In this document: one piece after another, positions 29,761 through 40,700 of the stretch
Numbering within the stretch: position 1 is the first letter of the stretch
Layout: the number at the start of each line of letters is the position of its first letter
Assembly: GCF_963678635.1 (NCBI RefSeq)
Contig: NC_087066.1
Coordinates: 60,048,875 to 60,112,874, forward strand
Reading direction: 5' to 3'
From: Symsagittifera roscoffensis
Lineage: Eukaryota; Xenacoelomorpha; Acoela; Convolutidae
Length of the DNA: 64,000 nt
Position numbers and translations under genes: made by a program
The notes under the pieces: model-generated
The model's input: only the letters and a program-made list of their open reading frames with translations
Databases searched by the model: none
Told to the model about the DNA's origin: nothing

Positions 29761-30620
29761 TGTCTGAGCGGTGGGACCTCTTTCTTCTCCGTTATGGGGA
29801 CTTCTTGATTCACTGTACCTTGTACCACCACTCAAGCTCTAGTAAAATTTTCCCAAAACCCTCTCTTAAAGGCCAAATGCTGACCCCCCCCCCTTTTTTT
29901 TTAGTTACCTCTTTTTCAAAGTTCCAAGCAACTTGAAACCAAAACCTGTGCGCAGGTATCTTGTGATCACCTCTTCGTGTAAAAACTAAACACAAATCCT
30001 CACCAAAATGCAACAAAAAATCTAAGCCAGAAAAAGTAACAAAAACAGAGATATGAACCCACCTAAAATTCAAAGGTGACAAATGTCTACCTTCTGTCGA
30101 AAAAAAATGTCTGGTACCTAATTGCCACGCGTTTTCCTCCCCCCAACTAATAATCTTATTGAGTATCACCAGAATTGTCTCTGTCCGTTCCCCCCTACCA
30201 ATCCGACCAGGGTACCTGCCTTAACTCGAGTTTAAATTTCGATATCCACCTATTATTACCAACGCGTGTTAATGACTAATGTAACTAAATCAACGATGTC
30301 GATTAATTAGTTACTCTAATTTCCCCCTTTTTACAATTTGCAACCGCCAACCTCTAACCTAACCAGCCCCCCTTCTAACCTCCCCCCTTTTTAGCCCCCC
30401 TTCTTAAGCCTAAAAATTTCCTTAAGCGCCGGGTGCTAAACCTCTCAAGAGAAAACCGTAGACCTGTCTCCAGGCCTGCTTAAGTAAAAACGTTCCTCAA
30501 AACCAGGGGATTTAGCTTATCCAATTTTACACTTGTCTCCTATAATGTAATGTGGATTTTAACGATACCCGTTCTGCCCAACTTGAGAACTCGAGAACTG
30601 CCAAATCCTTCTTTGCTACT
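29761..30620 (-). other. Leader of the giant element, no recognised gene
   Basis: A 119-codon - strand frame at 29810-30169 has no recognised motif. The stretch 30300-30420 is C-rich (repeats of CCCCCCTTTTT and CTAACC). Nothing else is identifiable. Confidence 0.5.
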
Positions 30621-30820
30621 TTCCCACTCGACTGGTCACCTCTTCCAGTCCAGTCTCCTATTGGTTCAGCTCAAGTGCTCCTGAACCACTTTCCCACTCG
30701 GCTGGTCACCTCTTCCAGTCAAGTCTCCTATTGGTTCAGCTCAAGTGCTCCTGAACCACTTTCCCACTCGGCTGGTCACCCCTTCCAGTCAAGTCTCCTA
30801 GTTGTCCAGCTAAGTTCCAA
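30619..30820. repeat. 70-bp tandem repeat, about 2.8 copies
   Basis: The unit containing TTCCCACTCGGCTGGTCACC recurs at 30621, 30691 and 30761, with few mismatches (CTCTTCCAGTC/CCCTTCCAGTC). It lies in the LTR-element leader. Confidence 0.9.
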
Positions 30821-30852
30821 GCTATCTGAAAACCCTTGACAACGCCCCACAA

Positions 30853-31940
30853 TCGGGCACTTTATTAAGGTTACTGGGTTAAATTGCTAGGTTGATCGAA
30901 ACGATCGAACTTGTAAAACAGTATGGGTATACTATTTTATTAATATAAAGGTTTGATCCAACTAATCTGGTGTCAAAGTCACTGTCTTTTTTCGTTTTAT
31001 GGTTTTTGTTTTGCTTTTTGTCTTTTTGCTCGTTTTTTTGTCCCCCTAGTTGCCCCCCTTTACTCGGTTAGCTAAGCCTCGTTCGGAAAGCGTACCAGGA
31101 AGTTTTCTCGAGTTTTCTTAAAAAGCTATCACGGTACAACCGAAAGGTTTGCACGTTCCTGTCGAACCGTACCGCCGGTGCTCTAGAATGGGCATGCAGC
31201 CCGAAGCTGTCTCAAGTGGGTTCGACTCCGTAGTCTTGATGTCGTAAACACCCAGGAGCGCCATAAAAACACTATGTAACATTCGTCTACTGTAGTCACA
31301 CATGAGGCTTAAGAAAAATAGCCCCTATAACCATTGGCTCAAGAGTCAGGGACACTATCTCTTGTGTTTTTCTACCTCAAATCAGTCGGAGCCAATTCGG
31401 GCACTTTATTAAGGTTACTGGGTTAAATTGCTAGGTTGATCGAAACGATCGAACTTGTAAAACAGTATGGGTATACTATTTAATTAATATAAAGGTTTGA
31501 TCCAACTAATCTGGTGTCAAAGTCACTGTCTTTTTTCGTTTTATGGTTATTGTTTTGCTTTTTGTCTTTTTGCTCGTTTTTTTTGTCCCCCTAGTTGCCC
31601 CCTTTACTCGGTTAGCTAAGCCTCGTTCGGAAAGCGTACCAGGAATTTTTCTCGAGTTTTCTTAAAAAGCTATCACGGTACAACCGGAAGGTTTGCACGT
31701 TCCTGTCGAACCGGTGCTCTAGAATGGGCATGCAGCCCGAAGCTGTCTCAAGTGGGTTCGACTCCGTAGTCTTGATGTCGTAAACACCCAGGAGCGCCAT
31801 AAAAACACTATGTAACATTCGTCTACTGTAGTCACATATGAGGCTTAAGAAAAATAGGCCCTATAACCATTGGCCTAGTCAGGGACACTATCTCTTGTGT
31901 TTTTCTACCTCAAATCAGTCGGAGCCAATTCGGTTCGCTT
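30853..31940 (-). repeat. Tandem duplication of about 540 bp spanning the LTR/leader junction
   Basis: 30853-31396 and 31397-31940 are nearly identical; the second lacks 8 bp and has a few substitutions. Each unit contains leader sequence (GTTTGATCCAACTAATCTGG) plus the first about 125 bp of the LTR edge, so a partial LTR lies at 31275-31400. The breakpoints share TCGGG, suggesting recombination or strand slippage at microhomology. Confidence 0.9.
31785..31799 (-). promoter_or_regulatory. Candidate primer-binding site
   Basis: On the - strand, TGGCGCTCCTGGGTG starts 11 nt inside the 5' LTR boundary. Primer-binding sites begin TGG because they pair with the CCA end of a tRNA. The 11-nt gap is larger than usual and I could not name the tRNA, so this is tentative. 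A second copy lies in the tandem duplicate (near 31250-31263). Confidence 0.4.
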
Positions 31941-32713
31941 GTGACATGAGACTACGACCCGTTACAGCTTAAAGGCTACTACCAAAATATCCCCCCACAC
32001 TAGAAATAATAACGTCCCCATACTTAGGTCTCTAGATACCCAAAATACATAAACGCCGTTAAAAACCGGGTCGGAACAATCCGTTAGGTTACTTTTTATT
32101 AGACAGTGGAACTTTGATCCATTTCAGATGGATCAACCTAAAACTCGCCTTACCTCAACATAACAATCATAAAACACACTCTAGAAATTTAAATTAAGTA
32201 CTCACATCGTAGCACGCTCAAGAAAGGGAAGTAATTCAGTCGGTAATCAACTCGAGAATTAAATAATGTAACTAAATGAGTTTTAATGTTTATCAGTTTC
32301 AATGACAAGGACAAGTTTTAACTCTAGAATGTAGTTTCTCGTGAACCATTGGGACCCTCAAGCTGTCCGCCTTTCCACCGAAGGTTCACTCTAAACCAGT
32401 TCAAATAATAATCCAATCGAGTGATGACAATCCAGTTCTCGGGAATACGCTTGTCTCTGTTTCAGATGGGACAGCTCTACTCTTGTTTTATTGTGACAGA
32501 AATTGCGAATAGCAATTTTCCACTGTTTTATCAAGCAACTTTCCCGCGATTGTTACTCGATTGTTCTCATTTCTCTTTTTCGGTTTTCAGTTATCGCGAG
32601 AAAATCGTGCATGACAGGCTCCATTCGAATTTTTGAAAAATTAAATTTCACTCCAAAATTAAGTGCTCTTGCTTTTCTCAAGGTCAAACTTCCAAATATG
32701 ACCGACTGGCACA
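31811..32713 (-). repeat. 5' LTR of the giant element (903 bp)
   Basis: Matches 9039-9826 with few substitutions, plus about 115 extra bp (about 32478-32605) absent from the 3' LTR. The - strand start TGTGCC abuts the LINE at 32714. The two LTRs are identical at synthesis, so their differences measure age; the extra block must be a later deletion in one or insertion in the other. Confidence 0.9.
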
Positions 32714-33592
32714 TAATGTTACAACACAACATGCTTAGTTCACCAGTTGAATTCTCTAGTCACTCATCAATTACTACTGCTTGGTTATTTAAATACAAAA
32801 TTCCATTTTTGATATGAATGTTCTTTTGATCATGTTGGTTTGTATCTAATAACTCTCTTCTTTTTTTTTCAGAAGTGTTCGCTCTTTCATTTGCTCTTCT
32901 TTAATTAAAGATTTTGAAACAAAAACTCGATAGGCCTTATCGTTGTATGTTGGTTCGAAAACTTTAAGCATTGGTGCACGTGCTAATATTTTATCAGCCG
33001 TATAAGTATTTGAGAACTTACAAAGAATTTGCCTTGCTCAAGGGTTTTGTGAATTGTATTTGCCAAGCCTAGGGAAACAGGATATATCTTCTTTTCCCAC
33101 ACCCAGATAATGTACAACATCAAATAACTGTTTTTCATCGTGTTCAAAAACTTCTTTTCGGTTGGGTTTTTTAGGGGCATCGCTTATTTCAGGCAAACCG
33201 CTGAACCTTAACTCCAGTGAATATTCAGTATTATTTTTCACAATTGAAGAATACTTAGCTTCGGGTTCTATGGCAGTTGGTGTCAGTGCCGTCACAGCAG
33301 ACTTAACACTCTCCACTGTGGCCTTCAAGTCTGCAATTTCCTTGGTGACCTCTGCGGAGATGTTGTTTTTCAGTAAGTTGCATTGCGCTGATGGAAGGCA
33401 TGTGTCACAGAAAAACATCACATTTTTGGTCCTCGCCAAGAATTTGTACTCGTCGTTCTAGTATTCAGCACACCCACCGTGAGTCCATCTTTGGCAGCTC
33501 TCACACAGAATCCAGTTTTCTCCATTTGGTTTGGTACAAACAGTACAGCAATCACTCTGTTTGGATGCCAATCTATTCCTCGTCTCAGGCAT
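32714..33592 (-). pseudogene. CR1-like LINE ORF1 with PHD-type zinc finger (5' half of the split LINE)
   Basis: From ATG 33592-33590: a PHD-like zinc finger (SDCCTVCTKPNGENW, ILCESCQRWTHGGC, and MFFCDTC completing it), a coiled-coil stretch (VTKEIADLKATVESVK), then an RRM/L1-ORF1-like part (LELRFSGLPEISD, DEKQLFDVVHYLGV). An in-frame TAG lies at 33458-33460 and a frameshift near 33045. The C-terminal part then reads EPTYNDKAYRVFVSKSLIK and NGILYLNNQAVVIDE. The start of ORF2 (CCNIRN) follows at once and is cut at 32714 by the LTR element. ORF1 of CR1 elements is an RNA-binding protein, often with such a finger. Confidence 0.8.
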
Positions 33593-34593
33593 TACGTTAT
33601 ATGAAACTATTTAATAAGTTTATCGAAGAAGTTTATGAAACTATTTAATCAGTCGTTTTAGAACCTAGCTTTATTTTCCGTCGTTATTTAATTTCGGGCG
33701 AATGTTACAATTTTAACCAGCGAAAACCGTATGATACGTCTTGTGTATTTCTAACCAGGGAAAACCGTCGTTCAGTGGCCGCGATAAATATAATTGTCAC
33801 GTCTTTTTGAACGAGTTTTTAAAACTCAGCATGTAAGTCCTAGCTGCTGATTGCGACAGCGAGGTGAAAAGATGAAGGACTAGTGCCGTAATTTCCGTTA
33901 CCATGATGTTTTTGGGTGGCCAGTCAATGAGCAGAATAGTCTAGGAGCAGGAAGTGGGAGTAAGAGCAGAGAAGCCGACAAGTTTTAATCTGTACAGACT
34001 AATCGATTAAAACAATTATTAGAATCAACAGTACTACCTAAGAAATGAATAATTTATACATTTAACAGTAATTTTGTCAAGCTTTTTAAATTGAATTTCA
34101 AAAAAAAAAATTGATCAATTTATTCAGAATATAATTGTTTCTTGGGTAAAATTGGCAATTCTAATACGTGTTTTACCGATTAGCTTATTAAAGTGAATAT
34201 TTTTTGGTATTACTGCTCTTGGATCTAGACCATTCTGCTTTTTGCTCCGCCTGCGATAGCAACATAAGGAGTGTTAGTAATATGATCTTTTTGTTTCAAT
34301 GTAATTAGCTTTGTGGCAGTCGATTGAGCTATTAACTGAATTGGGATTTCGGTTATGCGAGAAGGTTCCATAGTTTTTTTTGTAGTTCCGACGCCGTTTA
34401 ATAGTTATTAGTCAATATATCATCAACTTTCGATCTGATTAATCAAGGCTTTGCTGCTATGCGCATTCATTCATACAATTTTTAGAATAGTTGACTAATT
34501 CAAACTAGTGGTGGATATGATCAGTTCATTCTCAAGTTAGGAGACGAAATAAAGTTCGATAAAGATGGTTTAAAATCGCATTATAAGTTGACA
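33593..34593. other. Region between the LINE and the shroom start codon
   Basis: The first few hundred bases are probably the LINE 5' UTR (paired phrases such as GAAACTATTTAATAAG/CAG and CCAGCGAAAACCGT/CCAGGGAAAACCGT). The remainder should include the shroom 5' UTR and perhaps its promoter, but no TATA box or other element stands out. The shroom frame stays open upstream of the ATG to about 34495. Confidence 0.4.
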
Positions 34594-34776
34594 ATGGTCA
34601 TGTCTAAAATGGATCCCTCTGAAATCTTTCGAAACGATAGCGTTGAAATTGCGAGAACGCGGAAACATGCTCCTGGGACATTTGAGAAGAAAGAAATTAC
34701 AATTTATGGTGACAAACCATGGGGTTTTACCCTGAACGGTGGACTGACAGGGTTTCCATCACTCATCGTGACTAAG
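34594..34776 (+). CDS. shroom: shroom exon 1: N-terminus and first half of PDZ
   Basis: ATG at 34594 (ACAATGG context, with another ATG at 34609) encodes 61 residues ending SLIVTK, then GTAATT donor; phase 0. It carries the carboxylate-binding loop PWGFTL. The frame is open upstream without ATG, so an upstream coding exon cannot be excluded. Confidence 0.8.
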
Positions 34777-37700
34777 GTAATTCTTAGTCTAATTAAACGT
34801 TGATAGCTCATTCCAATAGCCTCTGCATTCATTCTTACCCGGTACTACAAATCCGGCCAGCACCTGTTTCTTGCAAAATCGAAAAGTTATCGATTTGAAA
34901 AAATTGTTGGCCTATCATTTGTAAAAAGAATTGCATCTCGAACTTAAAACACATTTTATGTCATATTTTCATTCACAAGTAAAAAAAACTTGAGCGTTAT
35001 TGATCATTCGTCTTGATTTCCGCCGGCTCATATATCGCTTTTTAAATGCATAAATTTTTTTTCTGGTTCGTTTTTTTTGTCTTTTTTATTGACAAAGCAT
35101 GTTTTTTTTTCAGATTGAATAGGCAAATAATTTAGGATTTATCCGCCGCAACAAATGGCATCATTGAATCATTGAATTGTGAAAAGACAAAAATTATCAA
35201 TTGCTTCTGAAATTTACTGCAATAAGGAGCTAGAGTTTTCTCTGAATCTTCGGGTAGAAATTGTGAAAGACCTAAAAGATCTAAAGCTGTTTGTGGATAA
35301 CCGACTTTTGTTATTGAATCATATATTCAACGATTTGAAAATGATCTCTGCGAAAAAACATCAATGGTAAAACGTTTTCGACATTATGTCATCATCAGTA
35401 ACTAAAAAATAGCAAAATTGTACAAATTAAAAGCACATTAAAAATAGGAAAACTGGAAAGCAATTAAAATGCTCTAAAGGTTTTTGCGGCATCTTGTCCA
35501 GAATACTAACTGTATTCCATTGCAAACATTTTTAAATACAACAATTCAGCCATAAAACCCGTTATTGCTCTGAACATTGAAAATGGGTAGAAACTTTGTA
35601 TTCGGGTGTATTTCCTCCTTAAATATTCAGTTTTCTTCCTATTTGTTAAGGAAGGCAAACTCCTTTATCAAACATCGGAAGTGTCAAGGCCACGAAAAAC
35701 GTGATTGAATTCTACTTTCGATGTAAGAATTTAATTTTCAGGTATCTCAATAAAGTAATAAATTTACTCACTGATCCAGTTTTATCAAATTGGGTTAATT
35801 TGGTCAAAAAAGTGTCAATCATTAATTGTAGAATTTGAAAGAGCTTTAAGGCCATCTATTTTCTTCCATTGGAGTCCGAAATGTTTTTATGAAAAAAACA
35901 AGTCAGTGTTCTTTCAGTTTACTTGGGCTCATTGACTCTTTTGCAGCTTTCTGTTGGTTATGCTTTTGTAATTGATTCTATTTGTTTTTTACGCAGATGA
36001 TGAACGTGATCAAGAGTCGATGAAGGTAATTAAGACTAATGTAAGTCTTAGTAATTTTTTTGAGCTTTTTCAGAGTGTTTTTGAATGCATTTATGTATAT
36101 GCACAGGCGCGGATCTAGGAATTTCTCGAGGGAGCTGGGGCGGATTTTCAAAAAATGTTGAAATTTTTCTCGGTTTTATGAAATTTTTCTCGGCCTGGAG
36201 TGACCAAATTTTCTGCGCCGCAGGCGACTTTTTCTAAAACGCCAAAAAAGACGTTTTTATGCATTTTTTTATGCCCGCTCCCCCCTTCAAAATTAGTATA
36301 TATTGGCGCCTTTAAAAAATTTTTAGGGTCGGTCGGCCAAAAATGGTTTCTTAAAAAGTTTGGGTTGGCAGGGAGTCGAATCCCTGAGGGAGGGGGACGT
36401 CCGCCCCCTCCCCTAAATCCACTTCTGTATTTGCACCTTGTGAATTCAATTTAATTTCATCAACTGAAAGATAAATAAGTGGCACTCTTCAAGTCGAAGA
36501 AACGTGAATGATCCCTAGTTTCGATAGTGGAATGAAAATAGATTTCCCAGCGGAAAGAATTTTTGCCTAATAATCCAGTTTGCTCAAAATTAAGTAGGTT
36601 TCAAGAATGTGTCCATATATATTTTATTTTTTTATTCGTAAGTTCAAAATTTTAAAAGCCAATTTTTTTTCGTTTTCCTTGCATTTTTTTAAAACTTTTT
36701 TCCAACTGTCTCTTGGCTATGTTGTATCGTAATTGGCTATAATCAAACGTTATTAAAGTAAAACATTTTTCTCAAAGAACTCGTTGTGACTCGATTTAAA
36801 TATTGCAGCTCAATTTAAGATATCTTCAAATCAGCATTGAACCAAAGGGGACACTAAAGGGACGGTATGATAACTGGATAGCGCCTTAATAGTTTCTGGG
36901 AATCGTAATGTGATGAATGGATTTTCCTGGTCAAGAGTCGATGAAATTAATTAAGTTTCTAATATAGGTTCTGAGGATTTTTGTCTTGAGTTCCTTCAGA
37001 GTATTTTTGAATGCATTTATATATCTAAGTCTTTTGTTGAGTTCAATTCAAATTCATCTACTGAAGATTGGTAAATTGCACTCTTCAAGTTTAAATCGCG
37101 CGAAAAAACACGAACAACTAGTTTCGATGAGGGAATGCATGTAAATTTCCCAGCGGAAAAAAATCCGTCGTTTAATTCAGTTTTCTCAAATTGAGCTTGT
37201 TTTTCAAGAATAGGTCTATCATAAAGAGTCAGTTTTTTTCTGTTTTCTTAGGTTTTTTGACTCTTTTCCAACTGTCTCTTGACTATGTTTTAAGTTTGTC
37301 TACCGAAGCTTTGTTAAAGGGTCTTAAAGATTTTGAAAGTTCAAAAAATCTTTTTGGTGATATGTTTTTTTAGGTTCTATGAGTAGATTTGAAAACTTGC
37401 TGAATTGCAGTATTCAGATTTGTCATTAATTCATTCTGTTTTCGTTTATTGTCATTAGTATTCGTTTATTGAGTTCTTAGTTCAAGGAAACAGAAAAATG
37501 GAATTGTTGCCAGTTTCTGCTTTTAAGACAAGGAGCTGAAAAGTGTTTCTGAAGTTAAAGATCTTGGAGTAAAAATTAATGATAATTTAAATTGGTGAAA
37601 CCCGGATTTCAAAGCTTTTCGAACTTTGTTTTTCTTCTCAAACACCTCTAGCAGTTAAGAAACTAAGGTGAATAATTTTGTTTGCATCTTTTTTTTTGCC

Positions 37701-40700
37701 TTGGAAAGCTGTGAACTGAAAAGGTTTGAATATTAAAAGCTTTAACAGTAATGCAATTTTGTAGCCAAAATACTGCGGAAATTACAAGAACCCGCTCAAA
37801 AGCATAAACTTTGCTTCCTCCGTTTCATTTTGAAAGCTATTGTAATCTTCACTTCTGAATCGATTCAAATTCATTTCATTGACTTGCTGAATTTTATTGA
37901 AATTATTCTTTTTCGCGCAAAAGTTCATGAAAGATTTAAAAAAAAAACAGTCTTGCTTAGTACTTGAAGTGTTGATCACATAGTTAGCTGCACTGCAGGT
38001 AAATGAACACCTGTTCTTTTTGGAGTGCTCATAAAACAAATTTGAAGTGTGATAAAGGTAATAAATCAGCTACTGGCTCGCTTGCCAGGCTTTATAAATA
38101 AATACGTATTTCATGGAGCCTAGGAAATTAGACGATAAGCAAATTAGACAAGACCAACAAAAACGAATTTAGATGTCGATGCAAAATTACAAATATAGGA
38201 AATTAGACGTAATTGTATTGTTCGTGTCTGAAATTTGTTTACTGACTACAATTAAAAATAAATTTCGTTGGAGCTTTCTTAAATGCAAATCGTTTTTTCA
38301 TATGCCGCATTTCTCATATTCCGCTTTTTTCACATGCCAGAATTTTATAATTTATGCATTCCAAAATATTTTAAAATACTGAGATTAACGTTTTATAAAT
38401 CAATTGTAATGAATATTTTGATATGCAATGGGATCATATACCATTTTTGTAATTATGAAAACTTGTTTTAAGCAATAAGTTTTGTTAGCTCTTTGCTTTC
38501 GTCTAAAATGCTAGTTTTGCATAAACAATTTAACGTCTAAATTCGTTTTGTTGGTCACGTCTAATTTCCTAGCCCCCTTTTTTCATATTTGCATTTCAAT
38601 TGCATTATTATGTTTAGCTAAATATCTGATATGGTTTAAATCTGATGGCTCTAGCTTTAGCTTAGTGTCTTTTTAAGAACCTTTTTTCTTACCTAAATCG
38701 CAAGTGAAAGTGTTCACTTATTTGGAAATTTCACTGTAGCATTGATAATTGCATAGCATCTGTTCTCTGCTTTAATGTGACTAGTGTTTAATCTTTTATC
38801 TACTATTAAGCGTCCGTGGCTGAGTGAGTGTGACTCTTAATCTCAAGGTCGCAGATTCGAATCTCAGCCGAGTTTTTGCTAATCGAGGCTTATTTCTACT
38901 TTTCTTAATGCACTTTTTAAAGCTGCTTTTTGTCGTGCTCTTGCTAGTATTTTCGAAGCACAGCTTTGCCTCTGTGTACAGTTGTTTTTCAAATCAATAG
39001 TTTGGTGTCATTTTAAGAAAAATCGACGATGTTGCAAAATCATAAGCTACTTAAGAAAATTTTGAAACCACAATTTTGGCATGTGGCTTTTTAAAAGAAA
39101 AATCTAACAAAAAAATCACATGGTCAAACAGTCGGGTGGCTAATGAATGTTTCAGCTGCTTTAAACGATATACGACAAAATATACAAAAAACCATTATTG
39201 TCGCGACCCCCAAAAGTTTTTTTTTGCGGTCCATCTTTTCATTGAAAAAAGGACCGTGGTACAACAAACCTTACGCTATTTGTATAATTGTAGACTAATT
39301 GAAGATAAGGCGGTTAAAGAAAAGAAATTGCTTAGTCAGCAAATTACACGTGACCGCTGCGTGTGAATAAAATGTGGAAACACAATTTATGCAGTTGTAA
39401 TTTTACGTTTTTAATGTTTTTTTTTCATTGTACATCAATAAACTGGTTGCATAATTTTTCTTCTTCCTGTTTCAGGTGAACGAGACTGAGAAGGCGCATA
39501 TAAGTGGACTCGAGGCGGGTGACATAATAGAAGCAGTTAATGGGGAGCAGTGTAGAGAGAGAAAAGCAGCTGTGCGTTTGATTCAACACTCCACTGGTGT
39601 GCTGCACTTAACTGTGGTCAGGTCAGTTATCTAGGACCTCTTGCACTCCTGGCACTGTAAAATACCGCGTAAAGTTTTTTTATGAATCACTAACGTAGTG
39701 AATACTCTTATATAGGTGTCAAAAGTAAACTCATTAGCGTCTATCTCTTGCATAAACCCTCTGGTCGAAAATTTCGACATATCAAAACTGAAAATCAATA
39801 TTTGCCTAGAGGAATTGGATAACACAAAGCCACGTAGACCTGATAGTATACCACCTAACTTCCATACAAAAATTGACTGTTCCGATGAGCTCATACTTTC
39901 ATACTGAAATTGGCTGTTTTTTAATGAAAATTTGTTCAAGCTCAATTTTGATCTTAGGGTTTGTCTTTTGATTTCTTTCAAAGTTCAGTTTATTTTTTTA
40001 AAAAGGAATTCAACATCCATTATTGAACAGCAAGACTGTAAAGGCCACTTCTAGCTCCAGAATTAAAACAATTAAACAACCGCTGATGTATCTGCTTTAT
40101 TGGTGCTAGTTATTGAATATTGTTAAGTGACCGTCGGGAAGATGCGACGAGGTGGGATTCTTAATCACGAGGTCGTGAGCTCGATTCTGGAACATATCAA
40201 AAATTTATTTTTTGTTTTTCAACGTTTCCTTATTTCTACTAGTGAGCGTTGTCGCATATTACTGAGTCAATTTTTTCCTTAAATTGAATTGCTCATTGAT
40301 ATGGTGGCTCTTTCGCAGCAATGGCATAATATCTGGTTTATTTTTGCTGCATTAGCATTATATCTGGTTTACTTGTCTTCAATTAGCATTATATCCTGGT
40401 ATGCGATTTATTAGTGGCTAGTGTTTAACGCTTATCAAGCGCCGATGGCGCTGGGACGTGATACTCTGTATCTCGAGGTTGGGAGTTCGATTCCGGTGCA
40501 TATCAGAATTTTTTATTATTACTTTTACCCTTTTAGGGCTAATTTTGCCTTTTTATCGCTTGTGATTGCGAAGTGCAATTTCGCTTCTGTTTAAATGTTT
40601 TTTTTCCAGAACGAATTTGAAGTTGAATGGTAAACGGAAGGTTAGTTTTGATATCATCAACCAAAAGTCAAACAGTATTAGTAGTGTAAATGGGAAAGTA

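Larger units (their letters stand above)
9039..32713 (-). mobile_element. Giant LTR retrotransposon (Ty3/gypsy-type pol), about 23.7 kb, nested in a LINE
   Basis: The block 9039-9826 and the block 31811-32713 are near-identical LTRs in the same orientation. The outer flanks are the two halves of one LINE, and TAATG occurs at both outer junctions, so everything between is a single insertion. On the - strand the order is 5' LTR, leader, gag, protease, RT, RNase H, integrase fused to a macro-like domain, coiled-coil ORF, SGNH hydrolase ORF, long unknown polyprotein, 3' LTR. Pol order RT-RH-IN and the GPF/Y module place it with Ty3/gypsy. The internal region is visibly richer in G+C than the flanks. 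Frameshifts, internal stops and patch duplications make this copy defective. Confidence 0.9.
34777..39475 (+). other. shroom intron 1 (4.7 kb), repeat-rich
   Basis: Holds three copies of the approx. 400-bp interspersed family (about 35640-35960, 36460-36800, 36940-37290), a hAT-type MITE (36104-36427), a tiny LINE relic (37520-37610), an inverted-repeat MITE (38120-38572) and a tRNA-Lys-type SINE (about 38781-38980). No other coding exon recognised. Confidence 0.7.

Noticed and set aside
28834-29831. Long open frames on both strands (up to 201 codons)
   Set aside because: They are read out of the 14-bp minisatellite, with a 14-residue repeat in every frame; no start context or domain.
31141-31250. 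tRNA-like GGTTCGACTCC near the primer-binding site
   Set aside because: Only a T-loop-like string; no matching stems or anticodon arm around it.
18894-33460. Genome-wide reassignment of UAG to a sense codon
   Set aside because: The 1,552-codon shroom model needs no UAG and uses normal CAA/CAG for Gln, so the TAGs in the mobile elements are mutations or local read-through.
38811-38880. Functional tRNA-Lys gene
   Set aside because: The anticodon arm and box B are visible, but the acceptor and T stems do not pair and a SINE body follows.
40610-40640. Possible extra shroom exon (RTNLKLNGKRK) with a good acceptor TTTTTTTTCCAG and donor GTTAGT
   Set aside because: It fits the phase of exon 2 but leaves phase 0, while exon 3 needs 2 incoming bases; inclusion would break the frame. 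Exon 2 joins exon 3 directly in phase. It could still be a rare alternative exon.
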